Shown: piece by piece, positions 31,254-38,862 of the stretch
Layout: the number at the start of each line of letters is the position of its first letter
How positions within the stretch are numbered: the first letter of the stretch is position 1
From: a virus
Length of the DNA stretch: 41,139 nucleotides
Reading direction: 5' to 3' (one strand)
IMG/VR virus record: IMGVR_UViG_3300027911_000030
Coordinates: 1-41,139 of that record
Translations under genes and position numbers: made by a program
Notes under the pieces: model-generated
The model's database searches: none
What the model was told of the DNA's origin: nothing
Seen by the model: only the letters and a program-made list of their open reading frames with translations

Positions 31254-31367
31254 ATATAAAAGAGTTTTGGCGAAAAGTAATGTACCGCATGTACCAGTGT
31301 GCAAGCACTGATTCAAAACGACTTTTTTGGTACATCACTTTGGTACATCACATGTACCACCCCGAAT

Positions 31368-31396
31368 TTGACACTCGACCCTCTTCGGCGCAGACT
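31368..31396 (+). promoter_or_regulatory. Candidate rightward promoter P1
   Basis: TTGACA (31368-31373), 17-nt spacer, CAGACT (31391-31396). The -35 is perfect and the -10 is weak. The outermost array site (TGTACCACC, 31353-31361) ends 6 bp before the -35, a position suited to activation. It would transcribe the gene at 31442. Confidence 0.45.
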
Positions 31397-31441
31397 TAAC
31401 CGCAAACTACCACACCCTTAATTTTCAGCGCAAAGCCCCGA

Positions 31442-31831
31442 ATGGACACCTCTTCCTTCCTCACGCACAAGCTCCACTTCCGCATTGCCCAGGACGACGA
31501 TCTCCTGCACGAGTTCGAGCGCTTGGCCGCGATCGAGCTTCCCGAGCTCCTCGCCGCCAAGGAGGCGCAGCACTTCAACCGTCCTCGCTACACCGCCGCG
31601 AGCGCATGGCGCTGGTTCAACGAGCACTGCACCCAGGACCAGCGCCGTCGCTACCGCACGATCACGACCGCCAGGGGCAAGAAAGCCGGGGACCTTTACG
31701 TGAAGGACGTGTGGGAGAAAGCCTTCCCACAGCGCCCGCCTGTGCGTCCCACAGGGCTCCTCACCAACCAGCAGGTGCAGGCGATCGCCTACGCCCGCGC
31801 TCTTCGAAAGCTCCTTGACAAGAACCAGTGA
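31442..31831 (+). CDS. First protein of rightward block, unknown
   Basis: 129 residues, mixed alpha with many charged and aromatic residues (ISCTSS frame excluded). Visible pieces: FRIAQDDDLLHEFERLAAIE, AASAWRWFNEHCTQDQRRRY, TGLLTNQQVQAIAYARALRK. No membrane segment and no HTH I can name. The start ATG lacks a clear ribosome site. As the first gene after the operator array it is a candidate regulator or replication accessory protein; this is by position only. Confidence 0.65.
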   Translation: MDTSSFLTHKLHFRIAQDDDLLHEFERLAAIELPELLAAKEAQHFNRPRYTAASAWRWFNEHCTQDQRRRYRTITTARGKKAGDLYVKDVWEKAFPQRPPVRPTGLLTNQQVQAIAYARALRKLLDKNQ

Positions 31832-31883
31832 CAGCCATGTGAAATCGTTGTAGCCTGATTACCCTTCTCTCGAAGAGGCTTGC

Positions 31884-34010
31884 GTGTCATCCCCTCCACA
31901 GCTCGTCATTAACGACCTTGCTCGCAGTGGTCTTGCGTTCGATCCCGACACCATGCGTGCGGCCAATCCCCACACGGACCCGGCGCTCGTTGCCGTTGTC
32001 GCGCCCCAGCTCGACGTGAAGGAAGCCGACGCGATCCTCACGTTCCAGTACTACCGATTCAACGAGGACGGCACGCTGCGCCCGCTGCCCCTGGGGGACT
32101 TTGCGCGCACGCGCGTCTACTGGAAACCCCGCACGGGCTTTGACGCGCTCGCAACGAAGGACCCGCGCCCCAAGTACCTGCAGCAGCCCGGCACGCCCGT
32201 CGAGCTCTACATCCCGCCTACGCTCGATTGGACGGAGTACTTCAAGGAAGATCACTACCCGCTCATCGTGACGGAGGGCGAGAAAAAGGCGCTTGCGATC
32301 GCGCAGCGCGGACTCTATGCCGTGGGTTTGGGCGGCGTGAGCTCCGTTGCCCCGGGCAAGAAGAAGGGTGGGCGCGACATGGAGCTCCTTCCCGATCTTG
32401 CGCGCGCCGCTGCGGGGCGCATCGTGTACGTCGTCTTCGACATCGATGCAGGGTATCGGGGCTTGAAACCCGAAGTGAGCACCGCGGCGCGCCGCCTTTG
32501 CTCGCGCCTTGTGCTGGCAAACGCCAAGCCGCGCGTTTGCATCCTGCAGCGCAATCCCAATGTCGATGTGGCGACGAAATGGGCGGTCGATGATTTCCTC
32601 GTTGCCAATCCCGACATGGATGCAGAAGAGTTCCATCGCCGCGTGCACCACGATTCCGAAGCCGATGCGAGCGCCGAGAAACTCCTCTCGATCGATGCGA
32701 AGTACGTCTACGTGCGCGATCTTCACGCCATCGGGGATCGCAAGACACGATCGTTCCACGCCAAGGACAACTTCCTCACGATCGCCAATACCGATCAGGT
32801 GGCGATGACCGAGCTCACGATCACGCGCGAAGGATTGCACACCTTCCGCGAGCGCGCGATGCCGCTGGGTAATGGTTGGCTGCAGTGGCGGGGCCGCAGC
32901 GAAGTGCGCACGGCGGACTACCGCCCCGGGTGCGAGAGCGAGATCGCGCCCGATGGCGTCTTCAACCGCTGGAAGGGCTGGGGGCAGGCGCCCGATGCGG
33001 ATGCGGACCTGGAGGATATAGAGCGCTTTCGCGATGGGCTCATGCTCCTTCATGGTGAAGAGGATTGGTACCACATGTTCCTCTGGTACATGTACCCGCT
33101 CGCCTTTCCCGAGATCAACAAGCAGTACGTGGTGCCGGTGCTGCAAAGTGAGGCCGAAGGAGTGGGGAAGAGCTTCTTTCCCGAGATGGTCGGGATGCAC
33201 TGCTACGGGCCCGACAACTACACCTCGATCTCGGAAGGCAACATCGATGACCGGATGGAGTTCGTGGGGGAGCGCATGTTCGTGCAGCTCGACGATGTGA
33301 ACTCTTTGAAGATGCAGCAGGCCAAGCTCAATTCCATCATCACGAACAAGACGCTGCGCGTCAACGAGAAGTACGTGCGCAGCCGCGATGTCGCCAACCG
33401 CATCAACATCGTCATCACCACGAACCATACGAACCCGCTGCGGATCACCGAAGACACGCGGCGCTTTTTCTTCCCCGAGATCATCGGACGCAAGGACCCC
33501 AGCTATTGGAACGCGCTGCGCGAATGGTTCGAGGGCGGAGGCGGCGGCAAGCTCATCGGGGTGGCTCGCAAGATGCGCGCCTGGGGGGTGTTCGCCGACT
33601 ACGATCCGCGCGCTGCGGCGCCCGTCAATGCGCGCCACCATGAGCTGGAGGAGCTCTCCGTCACGGAAGCCGATCGCTGGACCGAGAAGAGCTTCGTGCA
33701 GCAGGCGGTGCGCGACATCGTGACGTTCAACGAGGCGTGCGCGGCCTTCCAGGCGCTCATGCAGGCGCAAGGGGCGCGGCCCGTGGAGTACGCCACCTCC
33801 GTTTTCAAGCGCGCGGTGAACCTGTGGACGCGCGACAACGAGCACGCCAAGCGCGTGCTCTCGGCCAGGAAGGATGGCAAGCGCGTCAACATCACCGCGT
33901 ACTGCGTTCGCAACATCGAGCGCTGGGGCGGCGAAGACGATATGGCGTGGAAGAAGGAGATCGACACCAAGCCCCACGCCTACCGGGGCAACATCCCGAA
34001 GAACTACTAG
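31884..34010 (+). CDS. Primase-helicase fusion (TOPRIM-like + SF3 ATPase)
   Basis: 708 residues from GTG 31884, with AGAGG about 7 nt upstream. The N-terminal half contains a TOPRIM-like (DUF3854-type) core: LIVTEGEKKALAIAQRG (E131) and VYVVFDIDAG (D186, D188). The C-terminal half is a D5/SF3-type ATPase: Walker A SEAEGVGKS (~421-429), acidic Walker B FVQLDDVN (~467), sensor-like VITTNHTNPL (~510) and an arginine-finger segment TRRFFFPEI. It would unwind and prime phage DNA at the origin. It is the main replication gene seen here; no polymerase accompanies it. Confidence 0.83.
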   Translation: MSSPPQLVINDLARSGLAFDPDTMRAANPHTDPALVAVVAPQLDVKEADAILTFQYYRFNEDGTLRPLPLGDFARTRVYWKPRTGFDALATKDPRPKYLQQPGTPVELYIPPTLDWTEYFKEDHYPLIVTEGEKKALAIAQRGLYAVGLGGVSSVAPGKKKGGRDMELLPDLARAAAGRIVYVVFDIDAGYRGLKPEVSTAARRLCSRLVLANAKPRVCILQRNPNVDVATKWAVDDFLVANPDMDAEEFHRRVHHDSEADASAEKLLSIDAKYVYVRDLHAIGDRKTRSFHAKDNFLTIANTDQVAMTELTITREGLHTFRERAMPLGNGWLQWRGRSEVRTADYRPGCESEIAPDGVFNRWKGWGQAPDADADLEDIERFRDGLMLLHGEEDWYHMFLWYMYPLAFPEINKQYVVPVLQSEAEGVGKSFFPEMVGMHCYGPDNYTSISEGNIDDRMEFVGERMFVQLDDVNSLKMQQAKLNSIITNKTLRVNEKYVRSRDVANRINIVITTNHTNPLRITEDTRRFFFPEIIGRKDPSYWNALREWFEGGGGGKLIGVARKMRAWGVFADYDPRAAAPVNARHHELEELSVTEADRWTEKSFVQQAVRDIVTFNEACAAFQALMQAQGARPVEYATSVFKRAVNLWTRDNEHAKRVLSARKDGKRVNITAYCVRNIERWGGEDDMAWKKEIDTKPHAYRGNIPKNY

Positions 34011-34019
34011 GAGAACGAG

Positions 34020-34265
34020 ATGGGCATCCGCGGCGATTGGGCAGGGATCATCGCAACGCACTTCGAGTGCAGCTACACCGACCCGCGCGTGTGGCTCGCC
34101 TACGATGCGATCGTCGAATCGCTCACGAGCGGGGATTTCGTGCGCGCGATCGAGGCGCGCTGCCCCGAGAAGATGGGGCCTGCCTTCGTGCTATGGGAGC
34201 TGCAGCAGCTTCTGAAAACGGATCGCTCAAAAATTAGGCAGCCCAGGGAAATTTGGGGGTGTTGA
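34020..34265 (+). CDS. Small protein after primase-helicase, unknown
   Basis: 81 residues, helical with conserved-looking aromatic residues (YTDPRVWLAYDAIVESL; AFVLWELQQLLKTDRSK). AGGAGAACGAG stands before ATG 34020. Its TGA stop (34263-34265) lies within the -35 box TTGACA of promoter P2. The function is unknown. Confidence 0.62.
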   Translation: MGIRGDWAGIIATHFECSYTDPRVWLAYDAIVESLTSGDFVRAIEARCPEKMGPAFVLWELQQLLKTDRSKIRQPREIWGC

Positions 34266-34305
34266 CATACCGGATAGATAAGTCTACTGTTCGGCTTGTA
34301 CCACC
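34262..34305 (+). promoter_or_regulatory. Promoter P2 with TGTACCACC operator
   Basis: TTGACA (34262-34267), 17-nt spacer, TACTGT (34285-34290), then 6 nt, then TGTACCACC (34297-34305), which covers the expected start site. The -10 region TAAGTCTACTGTTCG is identical to that of P3. The 9-mer equals the outermost site of the array at 31353. Likely a repressible promoter for 34327 onward. Confidence 0.7.
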
Positions 34306-34326
34306 CCTCTCTCCTGGAGATTGACC

Positions 34327-35103
34327 ATGCAAGCTGCAACCCATAGCGGTACCTGCCAGATTTGCGGCAGCCTTCAAAAGCTCCCCCGCGGCGTGCTCGC
34401 CAAGCACGGCTACACGACGAAGTGGGGCTTCTTCTCCGGCGTGTGCACCGGCTCCGACTACAAGCCCTTCGAGGAAAGCAAGGGGCTCATCGATGCGGCG
34501 ATCGATGACGCCCTGGGGCGCATGCGCCTCGTCGAAGCGGCGATCCGTGACCTGGAGCGCACCCCCACGCAGCCCAAGGCGTGGAAGGAGGTGTACGTCC
34601 AGAAAGCGCATCCCAGGGCGCGCGGCGGCTGGAGCCCCGGCTACGTTTGGGTCCTCGGCACCATCGAGACCGAGCACGTCACGGGGCAAAGCGGCTACGA
34701 ATACGATCGCTTCTGGCTCGTCGTGGAAGGCCCGCACGCAGGGCGCTACAAGATCGAAACGCACGGCCATCACGAAGACGCCATCGAGCTTGCGCGCAAG
34801 CTCAACGTGGTGCGCGCGGAGCGGGTCGAGCGCGTGACGCTCAAGCAGCTCACCGAGTACGTGACGTGGCAGCGGGGCCGCATCGCCGCCTGGAAGCCGC
34901 ATCCCGAGCAGCTCGTGCCGGTCCCCGCCAGTGCTGGGCCGCTCGTGCACTGGCGCGTCAAGGACTGGGGTAAGGCGTGCGCCGCCTCCCGCCGCGCTGC
35001 GGACACGGGCCGTGTGACGGATCAACCCGCCCAGGTCACTTGCAGCCGCTGCAAGCTCTCCCACAGTTTCACCCGCGCGATTGCCGCGCAACCTTCCCTC
35101 TAG
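34327..35103 (+). CDS. Zinc-finger-containing early protein, unknown
   Basis: 258 residues from ATG 34327, with CTGGAG upstream (a TTG six bases earlier is less likely). The N-terminus has CQIC followed by a conserved-looking LPRGVLAKHGYTTKWGFFSG and a later Cys. The C-terminus has CSRCKLSHSF. The middle is mixed (GYVWVLGTIETEHVTGQ; DAIELARKLNVVRAERVER). Proteins with this N-terminal zinc motif are widespread in phages and plasmids, without a settled function. It is the first gene of the P2 transcript. Confidence 0.65.
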   Translation: MQAATHSGTCQICGSLQKLPRGVLAKHGYTTKWGFFSGVCTGSDYKPFEESKGLIDAAIDDALGRMRLVEAAIRDLERTPTQPKAWKEVYVQKAHPRARGGWSPGYVWVLGTIETEHVTGQSGYEYDRFWLVVEGPHAGRYKIETHGHHEDAIELARKLNVVRAERVERVTLKQLTEYVTWQRGRIAAWKPHPEQLVPVPASAGPLVHWRVKDWGKACAASRRAADTGRVTDQPAQVTCSRCKLSHSFTRAIAAQPSL

Positions 35104-35113
35104 GAGCACTGCC

Positions 35114-35407
35114 ATGGCAATTCTTACCGCAAAAGAGCTCAAGGAGCACGTCGACAAGGGCACACGCATGGTCGGCCCGCGCGCCGCATCCTTTCTTCGC
35201 AAGGAGGGCGAGGAGTACGTCATGTACGGACTCACCGGGGTCAACCGCCTCACGATCTGCGTGACGGACGCCGAGCGCCTCCTGGCGCACTGGGAGGGAT
35301 TTCAGTTCAAGAACGCTGTGCGGTACATGGAGCGTGTCTTTGATTGCGAGTTCGAGCTTATGTCCCAGGCTCGCGAGCACGAAGTCCACGACATCGTGGA
35401 GCGCTGA
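35114..35407 (+). CDS. Small early protein, unknown
   Basis: 97 residues from ATG 35114, preceded by TAGGAGCACTGCC. Compact alpha/beta look (KELKEHVDKGTRMVG; NRLTICVTDAERLLAHWEG; AVRYMERVFDCEFEL). No motif recognised. It lies 10 bp after the zinc-finger gene and 2 bp before the next GTG start, so it is part of the same operon. Confidence 0.65.
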   Translation: MAILTAKELKEHVDKGTRMVGPRAASFLRKEGEEYVMYGLTGVNRLTICVTDAERLLAHWEGFQFKNAVRYMERVFDCEFELMSQAREHEVHDIVER

Positions 35408-35409
35408 TC

Positions 35410-35721
35410 GTGGCCTACGTCATCCGCAAGGCGAACGACCATACCCTCTTCTACAAGCGGCGCCACGGCGCCTTCACGGGGCACTGGGACGTGCAGTCCA
35501 ACGCCGAGGTGTGGAAGACGCTGCGCGCGGCGCAGGCGAAGGCCCGCGAGCTTCGCTCCTACAAGTACAACGTGCAGATTGTGGAGTGCATCGAGGGGTT
35601 TCGCTATGAAAGCGATCTCCTTCGGGAGCGGCGCGTGCTCACGGCGCGCCTCGCCGAGATCGATGCGCTCCTCACGGGCACGCCCCGGGAGACGGACAAT
35701 GCGGTGGTGGAGGAGGTGTGA
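35410..35721 (+). CDS. Small early protein, unknown
   Basis: 103 residues from GTG 35410 with GGAG 8 nt upstream; the frame to the left overlaps the preceding gene. The N-terminus (AYVIRKANDHTLFYKRRHG) is beta-rich and basic. The rest is helical and charged (RVLTARLAEIDALLTG). It overlaps the next start by 4 bp (GTGA). Not recognised. Confidence 0.62.
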   Translation: MAYVIRKANDHTLFYKRRHGAFTGHWDVQSNAEVWKTLRAAQAKARELRSYKYNVQIVECIEGFRYESDLLRERRVLTARLAEIDALLTGTPRETDNAVVEEV

Positions 35722-35978
35722 TCTTCTACTACGTGAACTGCAACGAGCCCAAGTACTTCCCGACCCTGCACGCCGCCGCCAAGCACCTCAAGGCGAGGGT
35801 CGCTGGGAACCCCACGGAGGCGCGCTGGGCCGAGATTGAGGAGCTGGAGATAGGGAGCGATCGCAAGACGCTCCTTGCCATCCTCAACGATTCTGGAGGC
35901 TTCGTGAAGGTCACGCGCGGGCGCTGGAGCATTGGCCCCCAGGGTGGAGTCATCAAGGGAGCGGCGCCGGGATTATGA
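35718..35978 (+). CDS. Small early protein, unknown
   Basis: 86 residues from GTG 35718 with GGAG upstream, overlapping the preceding stop. IFYYVNCNEPKYFPTLHAA, a helix AKHLKARVAGN, and a basic Gly-rich end (KVTRGRWSIGPQGGVIKG). It could be a small DNA-binding or regulatory protein by charge. Promoter P3 begins 33 bp after its stop. Confidence 0.62.
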   Translation: MIFYYVNCNEPKYFPTLHAAAKHLKARVAGNPTEARWAEIEELEIGSDRKTLLAILNDSGGFVKVTRGRWSIGPQGGVIKGAAPGL

Positions 35979-36011
35979 CAAACTGCCTAAAAATGAGGCA
36001 AAAGAAAGTTG

Positions 36012-36055
36012 TTGACATAGGCGGCAGGTAAGTCTACTGTTCGTCCTGTACCACC
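36012..36055 (+). promoter_or_regulatory. Promoter P3 with TGTACCACC operator
   Basis: TTGACA (36012-36017), 17-nt spacer, TACTGT (36035-36040), 6 nt, TGTACCACC (36047-36055). It has exactly the layout of P2, with the same TAAGTCTACTGTTCG core, although the spacers differ in sequence. It drives 36074 and the UvrD-like helicase. Confidence 0.7.
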
Positions 36056-36073
36056 TCTCTCTTGGAGCCTGCC

Positions 36074-36364
36074 ATGTCCCAAACGCACCGCATCAACCGC
36101 AACAACACCACCGTCACGACGCTGCCCGACGGCACACGCGTCGTCGTCCTCCACAAGACCCCCGTCGTTACCGCGCATGCGGACGGTCGCGTGACTTTTT
36201 GCACCGGCGGCTGGTTCACCGCCACGACCCGCACGCGCATCAACCAAGTGTGCAGCGAGTGGGGCATCCCCTGGCGCGTGGGGTTCACCAAGGCAGCCAA
36301 CGCCGCCCGCAACTACGTGACCGGCGAAGTGCGCGAGTTCGTCGGCGACTCCCTCACCGTCTAG
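36074..36364 (+). CDS. Small phage protein, unknown (conserved)
   Basis: 96 residues from ATG 36074, with TTGGAG 8 nt upstream. Contains RVTFCTGGWFTATTRTRIN and a C-terminal helix (TKAANAARNYVTGE). The GGWFTATT-TR-N motif belongs to a conserved early-gene protein found in many phages and plasmids without known function. It is the first gene of the P3 transcript and ends 8 bp before the helicase start. Confidence 0.65.
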   Translation: MSQTHRINRNNTTVTTLPDGTRVVVLHKTPVVTAHADGRVTFCTGGWFTATTRTRINQVCSEWGIPWRVGFTKAANAARNYVTGEVREFVGDSLTV

Positions 36365-36372
36365 GAGCCGCC

Positions 36373-37824
36373 ATGCAACCCTCCACCTACCAGCAGGCCA
36401 TCTTCGACTTCGTCGCCACGGGGCACGGCAACGCGATCATCAACGCCGTTGCGGGCTCCGGCAAGACGACGACCGTCGTCGAGGCGCTCAAGCTCACGCA
36501 GGGCGATGCGGTCTTCCTCGCCTTCAACAAGGCGATTGCGGAGGAGCTCAAGGCCCGCGTTCCCTCGCACGTCCAGGCGCGCACGTTCCATTCCCTGTGC
36601 TACGGCCCCGTCACGCGGGCGCTGGGCGTGCGCGAAGTCAACACGAACAAGCTGCGCAACCTCGTCGAACTGACCTTCGAGGACGAGGAGCGGCGGCTCT
36701 ACGGCGCCTTTGCGTGCAAGCTCGTGGGGCTCGCGCGCCAGGAAGGTGTGCACGCCCTCGTGCCCGACACCGAAGGCGTGTGGGCCGACATCGTCGCCAA
36801 GCACAACATCGAGCTTGATTCCGACGATGCCACGATCGCACGCGGCATCGAGCTCGCGCGCAAGCTCCTCGAAATGAGCAATGGCATGCTCGACATGGAC
36901 TTCGACGACATGCTCTACTTCGCGGTCCTGAAGGGCATCAAGCTCCCTACGTTCGACTGGGTGTTCGTCGACGAGGCGCAGGACACGAACGCGATCCAGC
37001 GCGCGATCCTTCGCAAGATCCTGCGCCCGCGCGCGCGGCTCGTCGCGGTGGGCGATCCCGCCCAGGCGATCTACGGGTTCCGCGGTGCCGATGGCAACTC
37101 GCTGCAGCTCATCCGCGAGGAGTTCAAGGCGGCGGAGCTCCCGCTCTCCGTCTCCTACCGCTGCGCCAAGTCGATCGTCGATCACGCGCGCCAGTACGTG
37201 CCGATCATCCAGGCGCACGAGCATGCGGTTGACGGAGTCGTGCGCAGCATGGGCGAGGAGTGGAACCACGGCATCTTCAGCGCCGATGACCTTGTCGTGT
37301 GCCGCAACACGAAGCCCCTCGTGGCGCTCGCCTACAGCCTGCTGCGTGAGCGCATCCCCTGCCACATCATGGGCCGGGACATTGGGGAAGGTCTCAAGGC
37401 CCTCGTGCGGCGCATGAAGGCGCGCGATATCGATGCCCTGCAGCTGCGCCTGGAAGCCTACAAGACCCGGGAGATGGAGAAGGCCATTGCCAAGGGCGAG
37501 GAGGCCCTGGCAGCCGCGATCGAGGACAAGGTGGACTCCCTGCTCGTCGTCGTGGGCGGATTGCCTGAGAACGCGCGTACGGTCGCCGAGCTCCTGCGCG
37601 TGCTCGACGAGATGTTCTCCGACGCCGGGCGGCGCAACCTCACGCTCGCCACGATCCACAAGAGCAAGGGGCTTGAGGCGGATCACGTGTTCTGGCTCAA
37701 CCCCTCGGTGTGCCCCAGCAAGTGGGCGAAGCAGCCCTGGCAGCAGGAGCAGGAGCGCAACCTCATGTACGTTGCGATCACGCGCGCCAAGAGCAAGCTC
37801 ACGAAGATCGAACTACCCAGGTGA
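36373..37824 (+). CDS. UvrD/Rep-like superfamily 1 DNA helicase
   Basis: 483 residues from ATG 36373 with TAGGAG upstream. SF1A motifs in order: QQAIFDF (Q motif), AVAGSGKTTT (Walker A, 26-34), VFVDEAQDTN (motif II, ~199-207), VAVGDPAQAIYGFRGA (motif III), LSVSYRC (motif IV), TIHKSKGLEADHVF (motif V) and NLMYVAITRAKSKL (motif VI). All motifs are present, and the length is short compared with bacterial UvrD (~720), as in phage helicases. It would unwind DNA in replication or recombination. Confidence 0.93.
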   Translation: MQPSTYQQAIFDFVATGHGNAIINAVAGSGKTTTVVEALKLTQGDAVFLAFNKAIAEELKARVPSHVQARTFHSLCYGPVTRALGVREVNTNKLRNLVELTFEDEERRLYGAFACKLVGLARQEGVHALVPDTEGVWADIVAKHNIELDSDDATIARGIELARKLLEMSNGMLDMDFDDMLYFAVLKGIKLPTFDWVFVDEAQDTNAIQRAILRKILRPRARLVAVGDPAQAIYGFRGADGNSLQLIREEFKAAELPLSVSYRCAKSIVDHARQYVPIIQAHEHAVDGVVRSMGEEWNHGIFSADDLVVCRNTKPLVALAYSLLRERIPCHIMGRDIGEGLKALVRRMKARDIDALQLRLEAYKTREMEKAIAKGEEALAAAIEDKVDSLLVVVGGLPENARTVAELLRVLDEMFSDAGRRNLTLATIHKSKGLEADHVFWLNPSVCPSKWAKQPWQQEQERNLMYVAITRAKSKLTKIELPR

Positions 37825-37830
37825 ACCAAC

Positions 37831-37846
37831 GGGGGCTCCGGCCCCC
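37831..37846 (+). other. GC-rich hairpin after the helicase gene
   Basis: Perfect stem GGGGGC/GCCCCC around the tetraloop TCCG, 6 bp after the helicase stop. It is followed by ATCTCTCTAAGGAG, so no U-run. Possibly an mRNA 3'-stabilising hairpin or partial attenuator. Confidence 0.5.
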
Positions 37847-37867
37847 ATCTCTCTAAGGAGTCTGACC

Positions 37868-38095
37868 ATGGCAACGGAACTCACGAAGGAAGTGCGAAGG
37901 AAAAGCAGCGGGCTTGGCATCAACCGTCGGCAGTACATGGTGACGCTCGCCCCAGGGGACACGATCGGCTTTCGGGATCTGCGCACCCGCAAGACGTTCT
38001 GGACATCGCTCGCCGCGTGCTACGCGATGGCGGTGCGCCAGGAGGTGGCCTTCGAGAAGTCGCAGAAGGCGAAGGCAAAAAAGGAGATGCGATGA
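37868..38095 (+). CDS. Small basic early protein, unknown
   Basis: 75 residues from ATG 37868, with AAGGAG upstream. Basic (KEVRRKSSGLGINRRQYMVT) with a beta-strand region (APGDTIGFRDLRTRKTFWTS) and a Lys-rich end. The composition fits a DNA-binding protein. The stop overlaps the next start (ATGA). Confidence 0.62.
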   Translation: MATELTKEVRRKSSGLGINRRQYMVTLAPGDTIGFRDLRTRKTFWTSLAACYAMAVRQEVAFEKSQKAKAKKEMR

Positions 38096-38271
38096 AGAGC
38101 CCCGCATTCAGGCACTGGTACCGGACGCAGTTTCCCGTCGTGATGCCCCTCGGACACGAGGAGGACTGCTGGCAGGCATGGCTTGCGGCTGTCTACCACC
38201 TTCGTGCGGCAGCCAAGCGCACCACCGAGGAAATGAATGAGAAGTACAAGAAAGAGGAGCCGTTGCAATGA
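38092..38271 (+). CDS. Small early protein, unknown
   Basis: 59 residues. FRHWYRTQFPVVMPLGHEED, then a helix (WQAWLAAVYHLRAAAKRTTE) and a Lys/Glu end. The ATG overlaps the stop of the gene before, and its own stop overlaps the next start; AAGGAG lies just upstream. No motif recognised. Confidence 0.6.
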   Translation: MKSPAFRHWYRTQFPVVMPLGHEEDCWQAWLAAVYHLRAAAKRTTEEMNEKYKKEEPLQ

Positions 38272-38528
38272 CGCTCGGCGACCGGGCGGTGGTGACGGTG
38301 ATGCTCTTCGGGGCTGGGTTCACGACGGCCATGGTGATCTGGACGAAACCAGTGGACGTGTTCGAACGCCAGCTCTCCGTGCTTGAGCGCGAGCGCGCAG
38401 TGCAGTACGCTTCGCGGTTCTCGCAGGAGTGCACGCGCGATAACGGCGTGCCCGTCGCGATTCGTGTGCACGAGGATGTGCTGCAGATTCAGTGCATGGG
38501 CGGTTCCCAACGGATGAGGAGGAAGTAG
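38268..38528 (+). CDS. Small membrane-anchored early protein
   Basis: 86 residues. An N-terminal membrane helix (AVVTVMLFGAGFTTAMVIW, about residues 7-25) is followed by a charged helix (VFERQLSVLERERAVQYA) and a Cys-containing C-terminus. A single-pass inner-membrane topology is likely. Overlapping starts and stops place it in the same operon. The function is unknown. Confidence 0.6.
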   Translation: MTLGDRAVVTVMLFGAGFTTAMVIWTKPVDVFERQLSVLERERAVQYASRFSQECTRDNGVPVAIRVHEDVLQIQCMGGSQRMRRK

Positions 38529-38530
38529 TC

Positions 38531-38830
38531 ATGGTCATCAAGGGATTTGTTTGCGAAGTGCAGTCGGCGGAACTCCTGCGCCACTTCGAGGAGCGCATTG
38601 CGTACCACGCTGATCGGGAGCGCTACTACCTCGACCAGCTGGAGTCGCTGCCGGAAGTACCGCCAGGGATATCGAACAGCAGCAACGATCTCAGCACGAG
38701 TTTCAGGAGCCATCGTGCGAGCCACCGACAGCGCGCGGAGATGTTCCAGTACTACTGGAACCACCTCCCCGTGAATGCGACGTTCCAGCTCTCCGAACAC
38801 GAGCTTCGCAACCTGGAGCTCATCAAGTAG
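38531..38830 (+). CDS. Small helical early protein, unknown
   Basis: 99 residues from ATG 38531 preceded by AGGAGGAAGTAGTC; the upstream in-frame start overlaps the gene before. Helical and charged (SAELLRHFEERIAYHADRER), a short Ser/Asn loop, then another helix (RASHRQRAEMFQYYWNHL). Not recognised. Confidence 0.62.
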   Translation: MVIKGFVCEVQSAELLRHFEERIAYHADRERYYLDQLESLPEVPPGISNSSNDLSTSFRSHRASHRQRAEMFQYYWNHLPVNATFQLSEHELRNLELIK

Positions 38831-38862
38831 TTTTCCGATTACCTACCACGAGGAGAAGTGAG

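Larger units (their letters stand above)
31097..31361. repeat. Ten-copy GGTACA array with mirror symmetry
   Basis: GGTACA (plus) at 31100, 31174, 31182, 31329, 31342; TGTACC (its complement) at 31119, 31130, 31281, 31290, 31353 (start positions of the hexamers). Nine of the ten extend to GGTACAT. Pairing first with last, second with ninth and so on, orientations are exact mirror images, and the five pair midpoints all fall at 31229-31234.5. The outermost pair is extended to GGTGGTACA and TGTACCACC. This is far more than chance. It is likely bound by a phage protein as operators or iterons. Confidence 0.9.
31009..31441. promoter_or_regulatory. AT-rich divergent control region (possible origin)
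   Basis: 433 bp between the leftward and rightward blocks with no convincing ORF. The central part (about 31140-31345) is much richer in A/T than the rest of the window. It contains the ten-site GGTACA array, a central AT-rich dyad, a small hairpin GTGCG-CTGAC-CGCAC (31031-31045) and candidate promoters in both directions. It could hold the early control operators and/or the replication origin. Confidence 0.65.

Noticed and set aside
31887-34061. 724-codon minus-strand frame opposite the primase-helicase
   Set aside because: The plus frame has clear TOPRIM and SF3 motifs; the minus frame is an antisense shadow with no domain.
37831-37860. Rho-independent terminator after the helicase gene
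   Set aside because: The hairpin is strong, but a U-run is absent and the next gene's ribosome site follows directly.
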